Notes: a model not told the origin generated them from the sequence alone. 60,995 bases of DNA from Acidimicrobiia bacterium (GCA_009840735.1 VXNF01000076.1:1-60995), one strand, 5' to 3'. Positions 1 to 8,999 are shown, counted from the stretch's first letter. Numbers and translations are program-made.

Positions 1-480
1 TGTCTGCTCAGCCGGCGGGGCGGGCGGCTGGAGCGGCACGGGGGCCGGCGGCGGGGCAGCCTCGACGGCCGGCGGCGGCGTCGGGGCGGGCGCGGCGCCG
101 GTCTGCGGGGCCGGGCCGATGACCTCCGGCGGGCGGACGGGGACGTAGCGGACCGCCTCGGCGGGGTCGCCGGAGGTCCGCACGACCGCCACCGCCCCGA
201 GCGCCAATGCGGTCAGGCTGACGAGCACCGCGAGGGCCTCGGCGCTGAAGCGCCGGCGGCGTCGGGAAGGCGGGGCGGGAAGGCGCGGAGGCTCCGTCTC
301 CGGCGACGTCTCCGGCGACCCGAGCGTCCAGGCCAAGTCGTAGTCCGGCGGCCACGGGTCGCCGGCGCCGCCGAGCGAGGGTGCGGGCCTCGAGTTGCCT
401 TCGGTGTCGGACGGTTCGCCCGCGAACGGTTGCCCGCCGGGGTCGCTCTGCGAGTCAGGCTGGTCCGGTGCCATGTGCAT
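1..480 (-). CDS. Membrane-anchored protein with Pro/Ala-rich linker (3' end outside window)
   Basis: The first 160 residues are visible and the gene runs off the left edge. An acidic, Pro/Gly-rich cytoplasmic head of about 80 residues is followed by a basic RRRRR stop-transfer cluster, one hydrophobic segment (ALAVLVSLTALALGAVAVV) and then an extracytoplasmic Pro/Ala-rich linker. The ATG at 480 has GGAG five bases upstream; an ATG at 474 is the alternative. It lies 100 bp downstream of the histidine kinase on the same strand. In mycobacteria the MprAB pair is followed by the HtrA-like protease PepD, which has the same head-TM-linker layout, so a trypsin-like periplasmic protease is a fair guess, but no protease domain is in view. 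Confidence 0.6.
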   Translation of the reverse strand, partial: MHMAPDQPDSQSDPGGQPFAGEPSDTEGNSRPAPSLGGAGDPWPPDYDLAWTLGSPETSPETEPPRLPAPPSRRRRRFSAEALAVLVSLTALALGAVAVVRTSGDPAEAVRYVPVRPPEVIGPAPQTGAAPAPTPPPAVEAAPPPAPVPLQPPAPPAEQT

Positions 481-580
481 TCCGTCTCCGGGCCACGGTC
501 GAGGGCTGGCACCGTCCACGCTATTGGGGCGGCGCGCCGGTACCTCCCCGATCGTTCAGAGCGCCGCCGCCCCTTTCTCG

Positions 581-1825
581 TTACCCGGCCACCGCCTCCC
601 GGTCCCTGCGTCGAATGCGGGCGCCGGGGCTGCTCGCCCCCGTGGCCGGCAGCAGGATCGTGAACGTCGATCCGAAGCCTTCGGTGGAGGTGAGGCGCGC
701 CTCGCCGCGATGGGACTCGGCGATCTGCCGCACGATCGCCAGACCCAGACCCCTCCCTTCGGTCGCCGCCAGCCGGCCGCGCTGAAACCGCTGGAACACA
801 CGCTCGCGCTCAGCGGCAGGAATGCCGGGGCCCTGATCCTCCACCGCCACCCAGATCCAGGCGCCCTCGCCGCCTGCGGTGATTCGTACCTCGGATCCGC
901 CCGGTGCCACGCTCAGCGCGTTGGAGAGCAGGTTCGCTAGCGCCTGCCGGAGGCTGCCGGCGTCGCCGAGGGCCAGCAAACCGCCGGGCGCGTAGTGCGT
1001 GAGCCGCACGTCATGGCTTGCGGCGTAGCCCTCGAACTCGGCCGTGGCATGGCGCGCCAGTTCCCCCACATCCACCAGGGTGAGGTGCTGTGGACGGATC
1101 TCGTGGCGAGCAAAGGTGACGAGGTCGTCCACGACGCGGGACATGCGGTCGACCGACCGGCTCACCTGCTCGGCCACGACCCGGTAGTCCTCGGCGGTGA
1201 CGTCAGGATCCGCCAACATCGTGTCCAGGTTGCTGCGGATCACCGCCAGCGGGTTGCGCAGCTCGTGGCTGGCGTCCTCCACGAAGCCTCGCTGCGCATC
1301 GAAGGAACGATCCAGACGGTCCAGCATGGCGTCGAAGGTGTCGGCCAGGCGACGCAGCTCGTCTGGCGGACCGGTCAGGGCGATGCGCTGGGACAGGTCG
1401 GTCGCGCTGATCCGCCGCGCCACCTCGGTGATGCGCCCCACCGGCTTCAGCACGTGACCGGCCAGGAACCAGCCGACCGCCGCGCTCCCGCCGAGCAGCG
1501 CCGCCAGGGCAACCAGGGCGTAGTCCGCGAGCTGCCGCGTGGCTCGCTCGTTGGCCTGCGCCTCCACGGCCCCCAGCAGCTCCCGCAGGGCCTGCTCGTC
1601 GCTGGGGGTCTGCCGGTCGCCGAGTGCGGGCCGGTCCGCTGTCATCGACTGCGAGACGGTGGTCCCGTCGAGGCTCCGGGCCAGGGCCCAGTAGATGCCG
1701 CCCACCGCGGCGGCGCCGAGGCCGAACAGCAGCACGCCGTAGACCAGCGCCAGCCGGAAGCGTATGGACCCCAGCGTGCGGTGCAGCCGGCTTCTGGCCC
1801 GCTTGATGTAGCCGGCTCCAGGCAC
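581..1825 (-). CDS. Sensor histidine kinase with HAMP domain (MprB-like)
   Basis: A 414-residue membrane histidine kinase. Hydrophobic segments lie at about residues 24-47 and 101-123 and enclose a short extracytoplasmic loop of about 50 residues. A HAMP linker follows (about 124-176), then a HisKA dimerisation helix with the phospho-accepting His187 in DASHELRNP, and an ATPase domain with N-box (LLSNAL), G1 (DQGPGIP) and G2 (GRGLGLAIV). The start is GTG. The response regulator lies 26 bp upstream on the same strand, so the two form one unit. The small sensor loop and the neighbouring membrane-anchored protein suggest an envelope-stress sensor, which is inference. Confidence 0.93.
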   Translation of the reverse strand: MPGAGYIKRARSRLHRTLGSIRFRLALVYGVLLFGLGAAAVGGIYWALARSLDGTTVSQSMTADRPALGDRQTPSDEQALRELLGAVEAQANERATRQLADYALVALAALLGGSAAVGWFLAGHVLKPVGRITEVARRISATDLSQRIALTGPPDELRRLADTFDAMLDRLDRSFDAQRGFVEDASHELRNPLAVIRSNLDTMLADPDVTAEDYRVVAEQVSRSVDRMSRVVDDLVTFARHEIRPQHLTLVDVGELARHATAEFEGYAASHDVRLTHYAPGGLLALGDAGSLRQALANLLSNALSVAPGGSEVRITAGGEGAWIWVAVEDQGPGIPAAERERVFQRFQRGRLAATEGRGLGLAIVRQIAESHRGEARLTSTEGFGSTFTILLPATGASSPGARIRRRDREAVAG

Positions 1826-1851
1826 AGGCTGCGGCGGCCCTCAGGGGCGGA

Positions 1852-2631
1852 TCAAGGGTGCGGGGCCGCAGCCGGCGAGGCGCCCGCGGCGATGCCGCCG
1901 AGCACGTAGGCGGGATCCTCTGGCCCGGAGTCAGCCGCGGCCGCCGAGTTGGCTGCGACGACCAACCGGTAGCCGCTTCCGACCACCGTCTGGATCGGCG
2001 CCGGGCTGTCGGGCGAGGCGAGTTTGCGGCGCAGCGTCCCCACGGTGACCCGAACGGTGTTCGTGAAGGGGTCGGTGTGCTCGTCCCATACGTGGTCCAG
2101 CAGCTCCTCCTGGGAGACCACCTCGCCGGGGCGGCTGCAGAAGTAGCGCAGCAGCGCGAACTCCTTGGAGGTCAAGACGACCTCCTGGCCCCCGCGGCGC
2201 ACAGCATGGGTGTTGAGGTCCATCTCAAGGTCCCCGACGAGCAGGCGAGACCCGCACCGCCCGGCATCGCGGCGCAACAGTGCCCGGACCCGCGCGGTCA
2301 ACTCGCCGAAGGCGAACGGCTTGACGAGGTAGTCGTCGGCGCCGTCGTCCAATCCCCCGACCCGATCCTCGAGGCTGTCGCGCGCCGTGAGCATCAGGAT
2401 GCGCGGGCGGCGCCCGAAGCGCGACGGGTCGCGCAGGCGGCGGCACACCTCCCGTCCGTCGACGGCGGGCATGGTCAGATCCAGGCAGATCAGGTCGTAG
2501 TCCACCGCCTCTGCCTTGGCGAGCGCCTCGGCGCCGTCGAAAGCCTCGTCCACGGCGTATCCGTCCCGGCGCAGGCCGCGGGTGATCGCTCGGACCAAGT
2601 CTTCCTCATCGTCAGCCACGAGCACCCGCAT
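1852..2631 (-). CDS. OmpR/PhoB-family response regulator (MprA-like)
   Basis: A 259-residue regulator. The receiver domain has the acidic pocket (DDEE at 7-10), phospho-accepting Asp51 in CLDLTMP, Thr82 and Lys104 in VKPF. The C-terminal winged helix (about 128-225) has the usual LTSKEFALL, EELLDHVW and VGTLRRKL elements. About 30 residues of Ala/Pro-rich tail follow the DNA-binding domain, longer than normal for the family. It is the first gene of the two-component unit and probably the partner of the kinase immediately downstream. A -10-like TACCGT lies eight bases before the ATG with no Shine-Dalgarno, so it may be translated from a leaderless message. Confidence 0.93.
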   Translation of the reverse strand: MRVLVADDEEDLVRAITRGLRRDGYAVDEAFDGAEALAKAEAVDYDLICLDLTMPAVDGREVCRRLRDPSRFGRRPRILMLTARDSLEDRVGGLDDGADDYLVKPFAFGELTARVRALLRRDAGRCGSRLLVGDLEMDLNTHAVRRGGQEVVLTSKEFALLRYFCSRPGEVVSQEELLDHVWDEHTDPFTNTVRVTVGTLRRKLASPDSPAPIQTVVGSGYRLVVAANSAAAADSGPEDPAYVLGGIAAGASPAAAPHP

Positions 2632-2639
2632 CGCCGCAG

Positions 2640-2645
2640 ACGGTA
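2640..2645 (-). promoter_or_regulatory. Putative -10 element of the response-regulator gene
   Basis: TACCGT on the minus strand, eight bases before the ATG at 2631. The position fits the TANNNT hexamer of actinobacterial leaderless promoters, and no ribosome-binding site is visible between it and the start codon. Confidence 0.4.
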
Positions 2646-2691
2646 GCCATCCCGGCGTGACTCGTCACGTCCGAGTTCCGCTGAGCTTCAC

Positions 2692-5600
2692 TCAGCCGCC
2701 GGGCATAGCTCCTGTGTCGGCCGCTTGGGGCGTCTCGGCGAAGCTGCGACGCTCGGAGATCACGAGGCTGGCCCCGCCGGGCCGCATCGTCACGCCGTAG
2801 AGGCTGTCGGCGATCTCCATAGTGGGCTTTTGGTGCGTGACCAGAATGAGCTGCGCGCCCGTTCGGAACTCTTCGATGAGCCGCAGGAAGCGGTGCAGGT
2901 TGAGATCGTCCAGAGCAGCGTCTACTTCGTCAAGCACGTAGAACGGGGAGCCCTGCGACCGGAACACGGCGAACAGGAACGCCAGCGCCGCGAGTGAGCG
3001 CTCGCCGCCGGACAGCAGCGCGAGGCGCCTCAGGCTCTTGCCGGCGGGCTGCGCCTCGATCTCCACGCCCGAGGACAGGGGATCGTGGGGGTCGGTGAGC
3101 GACAGCCGGCCCGCGCCGCCGTCGAACAGGACGCCGAAGACAGACTCGAAACTCTCCGCCACTTCTCGGTAGCAGCGGGTGAACGCCTCGAGGATCTCGC
3201 CGTCGACGCTGCGAACGAGCTTGGTGAGGTCGCGGCGGGCGCTGCGCACGTCCTCGATCTGGCTGGCCAGCTCGTCATGGCGGCGCCGCAGGTTGTCGTG
3301 CTCCTCGGCGGCCAGCGGGTTCACGGGGCCGATGCCGCGCAGCAGGCGCTCGAGTTCTCGGATCCGTTCCGGGGCGGTGACACCGTCGGGGAGTTTGGGC
3401 CGCTCGGCGCTACTGGCGCGGATCTCGTCGCAGTCGTGGCGGTCAGCGAGGGTCTCGACGACCGACTCGATGCGCAGCCGAAGCTCGTCTTCGGCGCGTT
3501 GGGCGGCGAGCAGCTGCTCGCCGGCGTCGGCCACCGCAGCGGACAGCTCCGCCCGCTGGCGGCGATCCCCCTCGAGCTGGGCGGCGGCGACCCTGCCCGC
3601 CTCGGCCAGCTGGCGCTGGCGTGCCCGCAGCCGCTCCAGGCCGCGCCGGCACTCGCCGGCGCTGGCGGCCAGCCGCTCCGCCAGCTCCGCCAAGACGGTG
3701 CTGCGCCGGGCGTCGTCATCGGCGGTGGCGACCGCCGCCTCATGGCCTCCCAGGCGGGTTCGGATCTCTCCTAGGCGTTCGCTCGTAACGGCGCGGCGCG
3801 CCCCGACCTCCGACGCTCGCCGGTCCAGCGACCGTCGCTCGGCGTCCAGGTCGCTGCGGCGGCGTTGCAGCTCGGCCGCGGCCTCGCGGGCAGCGGCCTC
3901 GGCGGCTTCGACTGACTGCTGCACTTCCGCCAGCCGCCCGTCCGCCGCCGCGGTCGCCGCGGTCGCCGCGACGAGGACCCGATCGGCCTCCGCCAGCGAG
4001 CGCTCGGCGCTCTCGAGCCGCTGGCGAGACTCCGCCAGCGCGGCGCCGGCCCTGTCGGGCGCGCCGAGGGCCACCCGCCAGCCGGTCGGCGAGAAACAGT
4101 CACCGGCGGCGGTGACGACGGTGAGGCCAGGATGTACAGCAGCGGCGTCGCAGGCCTCCCGCCAGCTAGGCGCCACCGCCACCGCTCCGATGAGGCTGTC
4201 GAGGACCGCCTCCACCGCGGGGGCCTTGCCCCGTATGCGCGGGCGCAACGGCTCCCCGACCGGCGGCGGTCCGCCGTCCGGCGCACCCGCAGCCAGCACC
4301 GAGCCGGACGCCTCGGCCCGGACCAGCGCTTCCAGAGCGGCGCGGGCCGACGCCGGGCTGTCGGTGACGGCGGCGGCGAGGGCGTCGGCGGCTGCGGCCT
4401 CGAACGCCGCCTCCCAGCCCTCCTCGACGGTCACCAGATCGCCGAGGGCGCCCAGCACTCCCGCGCGGCCGCAGAGAACCTCCATCCCCGAGCGCGCCCG
4501 CGCCTCGCTGAACGCCAGGGCCAGCGCCTCGAGCCTGGCCGCCCAGCGGTCGTGCTCGCTCGACGCGGCGGCCCGCGCCCCTGCAGCGGCGGCCTCGGCG
4601 GCAGCGGCCTCGGCCCGGCACTGCTCGGCGGCCGCCAGCGCAGCGCCGGATGACTCGCTGCAGCCCGCCTGCGCCTGCGCCTCGGCCGTCAGCGCTGTGG
4701 TGGCGGCGTCGAGACGGCGCCGTTCAGCCACCAACTCGGTCTCGGCTGCGCCAAGGTCGCCCAGGTCGGCTTCGAGACGGGCGGCCTCTTCGGCCAGGGA
4801 GGCCAGCAGGTCGCCGGCCAGGGCGCCGCGGCGGCGCCGGTCGTAGTCCTGCTGGCGGCGGCCGATCGCCCGCTGCGCCTGCTGGAGCAGCTCCTCCAGG
4901 GAGGCCAGACGCTCACTGGCGGCCGCCAGCGCCACATGGCCCGGCGCCGAGAGGCGTGTCTCAACCTGCGCTATGCGCCCGTCGAGGGCGGCCAGCCGGC
5001 GCGTGGCCGCGGCCCGGCGGTCGGCCAGGTCGCGCCGCTCGGTGGCGGCTCGCCGCCGGCGCTCCCGGAGCTCGACCAGCTCGGTGCCGAGCCGGTGGAT
5101 CTGCAGGGCGGCCAGCTCCGCGGCCAGGGCACCGTGGCGGCGCGCCAGCGAGGCCTGACGCTCCAAGGGCCGCAGCGCCCGGCGGACCTCGTCGAGCTGG
5201 TCGCCGAGGCGCGCCAGGTTGGCGTCAGTGTCCTCGAGCCGCCGCAGCGCCTTCTCCTTGCGCAACCGATAGGCCGAGACGCCGGCGGCCTCCTCGAGGA
5301 TGGCTCGGCGCTCGGCCGGCTTGGCCTGCAGCACCGCGTCGATGTGGCCCTGCGAGACGATGACGTGGCGGTGCCGCCCCACGCCGGCGGAGGAGAGCAT
5401 CTCGGAGATGTCGATGAGCCGGCACCCGATGCCGTTGATGGCGTACGCGCTGTCGCCGCTGCGGAACAGGGTTCGGCTGATGGCCACCTCGTCGAGGTCC
5501 AGCGGCAGGCGGCGGTCGGCGTTGTCGAAGGTGAGTGTGACCTCGGCCCGCCCGAGCGCGGCCCGCCCGGGATTGCCGGCGAAGATCACGTCGTCCATCT

Positions 5601-5778
5601 GCGCCGAGCGGAGCGCGCTGGGCGACTGCGAACCCAGGACCCAGCTAATGGCGTCGACGATGTTGGACTTGCCGCTGCCGTTGGGGCCCACGACCACCGA
5701 CAGCCCGGGCGCGAGCTGGATCGTGGTCGTGTCCGCGAACGACTTGAAACCCTTCAGCGTGAGGCCAGCCAGGAACAC
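2692..5778 (-). CDS. smc: Chromosome segregation protein SMC
   Basis: A 1028-residue SMC ATPase that compacts and segregates the chromosome with ScpAB. The N-terminal head has Walker A GPNGSGKSNIVDAI. Two long Ala/Arg/Glu-rich coiled-coil arms flank a hinge near the middle (around residues 420-570). The C-terminal head has the signature LSGGERSLAALAF and Walker B YVLDEVDAAL. The start is a GTG at 5778: the protein then begins FLAGLTLKGFKSFA, as family members do, and AGGTG lies five bases upstream inside the end of the preceding gene. The reading frame is open further upstream but that part overlaps the Fpg-like gene. Bacterial SMC is usually about 1150-1200 residues, so the arms here are short. 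Confidence 0.96.
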   Translation of the reverse strand: MFLAGLTLKGFKSFADTTTIQLAPGLSVVVGPNGSGKSNIVDAISWVLGSQSPSALRSAQMDDVIFAGNPGRAALGRAEVTLTFDNADRRLPLDLDEVAISRTLFRSGDSAYAINGIGCRLIDISEMLSSAGVGRHRHVIVSQGHIDAVLQAKPAERRAILEEAAGVSAYRLRKEKALRRLEDTDANLARLGDQLDEVRRALRPLERQASLARRHGALAAELAALQIHRLGTELVELRERRRRAATERRDLADRRAAATRRLAALDGRIAQVETRLSAPGHVALAAASERLASLEELLQQAQRAIGRRQQDYDRRRRGALAGDLLASLAEEAARLEADLGDLGAAETELVAERRRLDAATTALTAEAQAQAGCSESSGAALAAAEQCRAEAAAAEAAAAGARAAASSEHDRWAARLEALALAFSEARARSGMEVLCGRAGVLGALGDLVTVEEGWEAAFEAAAADALAAAVTDSPASARAALEALVRAEASGSVLAAGAPDGGPPPVGEPLRPRIRGKAPAVEAVLDSLIGAVAVAPSWREACDAAAVHPGLTVVTAAGDCFSPTGWRVALGAPDRAGAALAESRQRLESAERSLAEADRVLVAATAATAAADGRLAEVQQSVEAAEAAAREAAAELQRRRSDLDAERRSLDRRASEVGARRAVTSERLGEIRTRLGGHEAAVATADDDARRSTVLAELAERLAASAGECRRGLERLRARQRQLAEAGRVAAAQLEGDRRQRAELSAAVADAGEQLLAAQRAEDELRLRIESVVETLADRHDCDEIRASSAERPKLPDGVTAPERIRELERLLRGIGPVNPLAAEEHDNLRRRHDELASQIEDVRSARRDLTKLVRSVDGEILEAFTRCYREVAESFESVFGVLFDGGAGRLSLTDPHDPLSSGVEIEAQPAGKSLRRLALLSGGERSLAALAFLFAVFRSQGSPFYVLDEVDAALDDLNLHRFLRLIEEFRTGAQLILVTHQKPTMEIADSLYGVTMRPGGASLVISERRSFAETPQAADTGAMPGG

Positions 5779-5780
5779 AG

Positions 5781-6632
5781 CTACACCTGTGACTGCTCGC
5801 AGAAGTACGTCCAGCGCCCCCGGTACTTGACTCGTTCGATCGGCCGGCGCGAGCGCGGGCTCAGCCGTCCGTTCCGGCGGTAGACGCTGTGATGGTTCTG
5901 GTAGGCGCCGGGCTCTCCGGACGGCAGCACGAAGTGGTTGCCGGGAAGGTCGGACTGCTCGGCAACGGTCGAACCGCGGTACTTGACAGCGTCGTGGAGA
6001 ACCTCCACGATCGCCCGCCACAGCCGGCGGACCTCTTGGCGGTTCAGCGAGTCGGTCATCCGGTCGTGGCGCAGCCCGGCGTTGAAGAGGATCTCGTCGG
6101 CGTACATGTCGCCCACCCCGACGATCGTGGCATCGCTCGTGAGGAACACCTTCAGGTGTATCGGTGCGGGAACGCTCAGCAGCAGGCTGGAGAAGTCAGT
6201 CCACGACAGCGACGTCTGCAAGGGATCGATTCCCCTGGGGTCGTTGAGGGCGAGACGGTCGGAGCGCAGCAGCCGCAACCGGGCGCCCTCCTTGAAGTCC
6301 AAGAGCCGCAGCTCCTGGCGATGCTGGGTGAAGGCGATGACAGCCCGCGTGTGCGGATCCAGCGGCACCTTGGCCGGATGGCGGCGGAGATGCCCGCCGG
6401 TCCCGAGGCAGAACGCCAATACCTCGGCGTTGTCGAGGCTCAACAACAGCTCGAGGCGATGCCGCACGACCTCGCCCTGAATCTTGGCGCCCTGCAGACG
6501 CTCCTGGAGCTCCTCGGCGCTCTGCTCGGCGCAGACCTTCTCCGAGAGGAGGGTGACAGCTTTGACGCGCCGGCCGACGACCTCGCGCTCCAACTCGCGC
6601 CGCACGACCTCTACTTCGGGTGACTCGATCAT
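5781..6632 (-). CDS. Degenerate formamidopyrimidine-DNA glycosylase (Fpg/MutM family)
   Basis: A 283-residue protein with the full Fpg/Nei fold: SPEVEVVRRELE at the N-terminus, the helix-two-turn-helix region (GVGDMYADEILFNAG) and the zinc-finger core ending in GRWTYFC. Fpg removes oxidised purines with its N-terminal proline. Here residue 2 is Ile instead of Pro, the lysine normally near position 57 is Leu or Glu, the Asn of GVGN is Asp175, and three of the four zinc-binding cysteines are serine (258, 261, 281), leaving only Cys278. Glu3 is kept. It sits between rnc and smc, where actinobacteria carry their main fpg, overlapping rnc by 4 bp. It probably binds DNA but lacks the known chemistry. 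Confidence 0.88.
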   Translation of the reverse strand: MIESPEVEVVRRELEREVVGRRVKAVTLLSEKVCAEQSAEELQERLQGAKIQGEVVRHRLELLLSLDNAEVLAFCLGTGGHLRRHPAKVPLDPHTRAVIAFTQHRQELRLLDFKEGARLRLLRSDRLALNDPRGIDPLQTSLSWTDFSSLLLSVPAPIHLKVFLTSDATIVGVGDMYADEILFNAGLRHDRMTDSLNRQEVRRLWRAIVEVLHDAVKYRGSTVAEQSDLPGNHFVLPSGEPGAYQNHHSVYRRNGRLSPRSRRPIERVKYRGRWTYFCEQSQV

Positions 6633-7411
6633 GGTGTCCCTACGGAATCGTCTCCAGCCAACGGCGTGCCGCTGAACATCTTCGCATCTTCTCCGGCGAC
6701 CGCCGGGGATGGCGCACCGTAGGAGGCCAGCGCCGCCCGGGCGGCCGCCTGCTCGGCTTGCTTCTTGCGGCGGCCCTCGCCGGCGCCGACCTCGACGCCG
6801 GCAATCAGCACCACGGCCCGCCAGAGCAGCTCGTGGTCGGGGCCCGAGCAGCTCAGCCGGTACCGCGGCACGGCCCCGCCGGAGCGGGCGGCGCGCTCCT
6901 GCAGGACGGTCTTGTAGTCGTCCCGCCCCGGCGCCCGCGCGGTAGCGGCGATGCGCCCAGCGAGCCGGGATAGCACCAACTGCCGAGCGGGCGCCCAGCC
7001 GCCGTCGAGGTACACCGCGCCGATCAGTGCCTCGGCGGCGTCGGCCAGGATGGAGCGCTTCCGGCGGCCGCCGGCGGCCTCCTCGCCCCGACCCATGAGC
7101 AGTTCCTCCCCGAGCCTCAACTCGCCGGCCATCTCAGCCAGGCAGTCCGTGGAGACAACCGAGGCCCGCACCTTGGTGAGTTGGCCCACATCCAGGTCGG
7201 GATAGGTGGCGTAGAGGTGCTCGGACACGATGGTGTCCAGCACGGCGTCTCCCAGCAGCTCCAGTCGCTCGTTGGAGTCGGGCCTCGCCCCCGCGACGGG
7301 AAGCTGCTCGGCCACCCAGGAGCGGTGGCTCAGCGCCAGCTGCTTCAGCGCCTCGTCGCCGAACCGGTAGCCGATGCGCTCCGCCAGGTTGTCGAGATCG
7401 TCGGCAGCCAC
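6629..7411 (-). CDS. rnc: Ribonuclease III
   Basis: A 260-residue double-strand-specific endoribonuclease for rRNA and mRNA processing. The RNase III signature NERLELLGDAVLD is at about residues 46-58 and the second metal-binding cluster DAAEALIGAVYLD follows near 125, giving the acidic catalytic residues. A double-stranded-RNA-binding domain occupies about 160-230 with the basic GRRKKQAEQAAARAAL helix. The C-terminal 25 residues are an acidic, family-variable tail. The gene abuts acpP upstream and overlaps the Fpg-like gene by 4 bp, so the genes are translationally coupled. Confidence 0.96.
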   Translation of the reverse strand: MAADDLDNLAERIGYRFGDEALKQLALSHRSWVAEQLPVAGARPDSNERLELLGDAVLDTIVSEHLYATYPDLDVGQLTKVRASVVSTDCLAEMAGELRLGEELLMGRGEEAAGGRRKRSILADAAEALIGAVYLDGGWAPARQLVLSRLAGRIAATARAPGRDDYKTVLQERAARSGGAVPRYRLSCSGPDHELLWRAVVLIAGVEVGAGEGRRKKQAEQAAARAALASYGAPSPAVAGEDAKMFSGTPLAGDDSVGTP

Positions 7412-7702
7412 TCAGCCCAAGCGCGCCTCGACGTAATCCACCGCGTCGCGCACGGTGCGCAGATCCTGCAGGTCCTCATCGTCGATGCGGAAACCCACGG
7501 TGCGCTCGCCGAATTCCTCTTCGAGCGCTTCGACCAGTTCGATCAGCGCCAGCGAGTCGGCGTCAAGGTCGTCGGTGAAGGAATCGCCCTCGGAGATGTC
7601 GCCAGGGTCGATCTCGAGGATGTCGGCCAGCCGGCCCTTGATCTGATCCAGGATCTCCGACCGCGATGTCGGGCTCTGCGAAACGTGGGTCTCCGCCGGC
7701 AC
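7412..7702 (-). CDS. acpP: Acyl carrier protein
   Basis: A 96-residue acidic acyl carrier protein that holds growing fatty acids on a 4'-phosphopantetheine arm. The arm attaches to Ser50 in DLDADSLALIELV. The start is GTG at 7702, chosen because a perfect AGGAGG lies eight bases upstream; the frame is open further but without sequence similarity to the family. The N-terminal extension of about 14 residues is longer than in E. coli. The gene lies between plsX and rnc, the standard order in many bacteria. Confidence 0.94.
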   Translation of the reverse strand: MPAETHVSQSPTSRSEILDQIKGRLADILEIDPGDISEGDSFTDDLDADSLALIELVEALEEEFGERTVGFRIDDEDLQDLRTVRDAVDYVEARLG

Positions 7703-7760
7703 GGCTGCTGCCTCCTCTCGAGGGCCGGCGCGCCGCGCGGCACGCCGCCGAGGTCGGATT

Positions 7761-8750
7761 CTACCCGGTGACCGCCCGTGCGATCTGCGACACCACCCCC
7801 GCCGCCGCCAGATGGTGCGCCACACCGATGGCGCTGGCGATCGCCTTGGGGCTCGAGGACCCGTGCGAGATGGTACACACGCCCCGGACCCCCAGCAGCA
7901 CCGCGCCGCCGGTGGTGTCGGGGTCGAACGTCTCATACAGGCCCCCCAGCGCCGGAAAGAACAGGTCGGCGCCGGCGCGGGCCTCGGGGGAGCTGTCAGC
8001 CAGGCGGATGATCTCCTGTGCGATGACCGTCGCCACGCCCTCGGCGGTCTTCAGCATCACGTTGCCGGTGAAGCCGTCGGTCACGATGACATCGGCGCGG
8101 TCCACGAGCAGGTCTCGCCCCTCCACGTTGCCCACGAAGCGGGCGCCGGCGCGCTCCTGCCAGGCCTCGTCGTCCAAGAGCGCGAACACCTCCTTGACGA
8201 GTCCGGATCCCTTGCCGGCTTCCTCGCCGATGGACAGCAGCCCCACCCGCGGCTCGGGGGTGCCGTAGCCGGCTCGGCTGTACACGGCGCCCATGCGGGC
8301 GAACTGCACCAGCCACGCCGCCGCGCAGTCCGAGTTGGCCCCGACGTCCAGCACCACCGTGGGGGTGGCACGTCCGGGCACCGGAAACGGGCAGGCCACC
8401 GCCGGGCGCACGACGCCTTTGATCCGCCCGAGTCGCAGCACAGCGCTCGCCATGACGGCGCCGGTATTGCCGGCGGAGACCATGGCGCAGGCCCGGCCGT
8501 CGCGCACCGCCTCAGCCGCCCGCACCACCGAGGAGTCCTTCAGGCGCCGGACGCTGGCGCCCGGGTCGGCGTCCATGCCGACTACTTCCCGGGCCGGGAT
8601 CACCTCCAGGCCGTTGCCGTCGAGTTGTTCCGGCGGGCCCACCAGCACCACTCCGTGGCCGTCGGTGGCCGCCATCCGGGCGCCCTCGAGGATCGCCTCG
8701 GGCGCGTCGTCGCCGCCCATGGCGTCCACGGCGACCGGCAGCGGGATCAT
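7761..8750 (-). CDS. plsX: Phosphate acyltransferase PlsX
   Basis: A 329-residue enzyme that makes acyl-phosphate from acyl-ACP for phospholipid synthesis. Family hallmarks are VAVDAMGGDDAPEAI at the N-terminus, SAGNTGAVMASA, LDVGANSDC, LLSIGEEAGKGSGLVKE and TDGFTGNVMLKTAEG. It is followed 58 bp later by acpP, its substrate carrier, and preceded by rpmF. The order yceD-rpmF-plsX-acpP-rnc is widely conserved. Confidence 0.96.
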   Translation of the reverse strand: MIPLPVAVDAMGGDDAPEAILEGARMAATDGHGVVLVGPPEQLDGNGLEVIPAREVVGMDADPGASVRRLKDSSVVRAAEAVRDGRACAMVSAGNTGAVMASAVLRLGRIKGVVRPAVACPFPVPGRATPTVVLDVGANSDCAAAWLVQFARMGAVYSRAGYGTPEPRVGLLSIGEEAGKGSGLVKEVFALLDDEAWQERAGARFVGNVEGRDLLVDRADVIVTDGFTGNVMLKTAEGVATVIAQEIIRLADSSPEARAGADLFFPALGGLYETFDPDTTGGAVLLGVRGVCTISHGSSSPKAIASAIGVAHHLAAAGVVSQIARAVTG

Positions 8751-8819
8751 GGCTAACGCAGCGACCGGCGGTTCGCCGCCGGCTCGACAGCGGGTCGGCT
8801 CAGCGGCCGGGGAGACACC

Positions 8820-8999
8820 TCAGTCGAGTTCCACTGCCTGTCGGCCGCGGTACCAGCCGCACTGCGAGCAGACGCGGTGCGGCAGCTTGACGGCGCCGCA
8901 GCGGGAGCAGGAAGAGCGGGACGGCGTCCCGAGGCGCCACGCGGCGGCGCGACGGCTGCGCGTGCTGGACTTGGAGGTCTTCTTCTTCGGAACGGCCAC
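8820..8999 (-). CDS. rpmF: 50S ribosomal protein L32
   Basis: A 59-residue ribosomal protein. It begins AVPKKKTSKS after the start codon and carries two CxxC pairs (CSRCG and CSQCG) that bind zinc. The start is a GTG at 8999. The frame stays open for more than 200 codons upstream, but only this part matches L32. There is no strong ribosome-binding site near the GTG. It lies between yceD and plsX as in most bacteria. Confidence 0.95.
   Translation of the reverse strand: MAVPKKKTSKSSTRSRRAAAWRLGTPSRSSCSRCGAVKLPHRVCSQCGWYRGRQAVELD

Noticed and set aside
3179-4846. Long open frame on the plus strand antisense to smc (over 500 codons, Ser/Arg/Ala-rich)
   Set aside because: High GC makes antisense frames open by chance. 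The composition is extreme and the opposite strand encodes a clear SMC protein.
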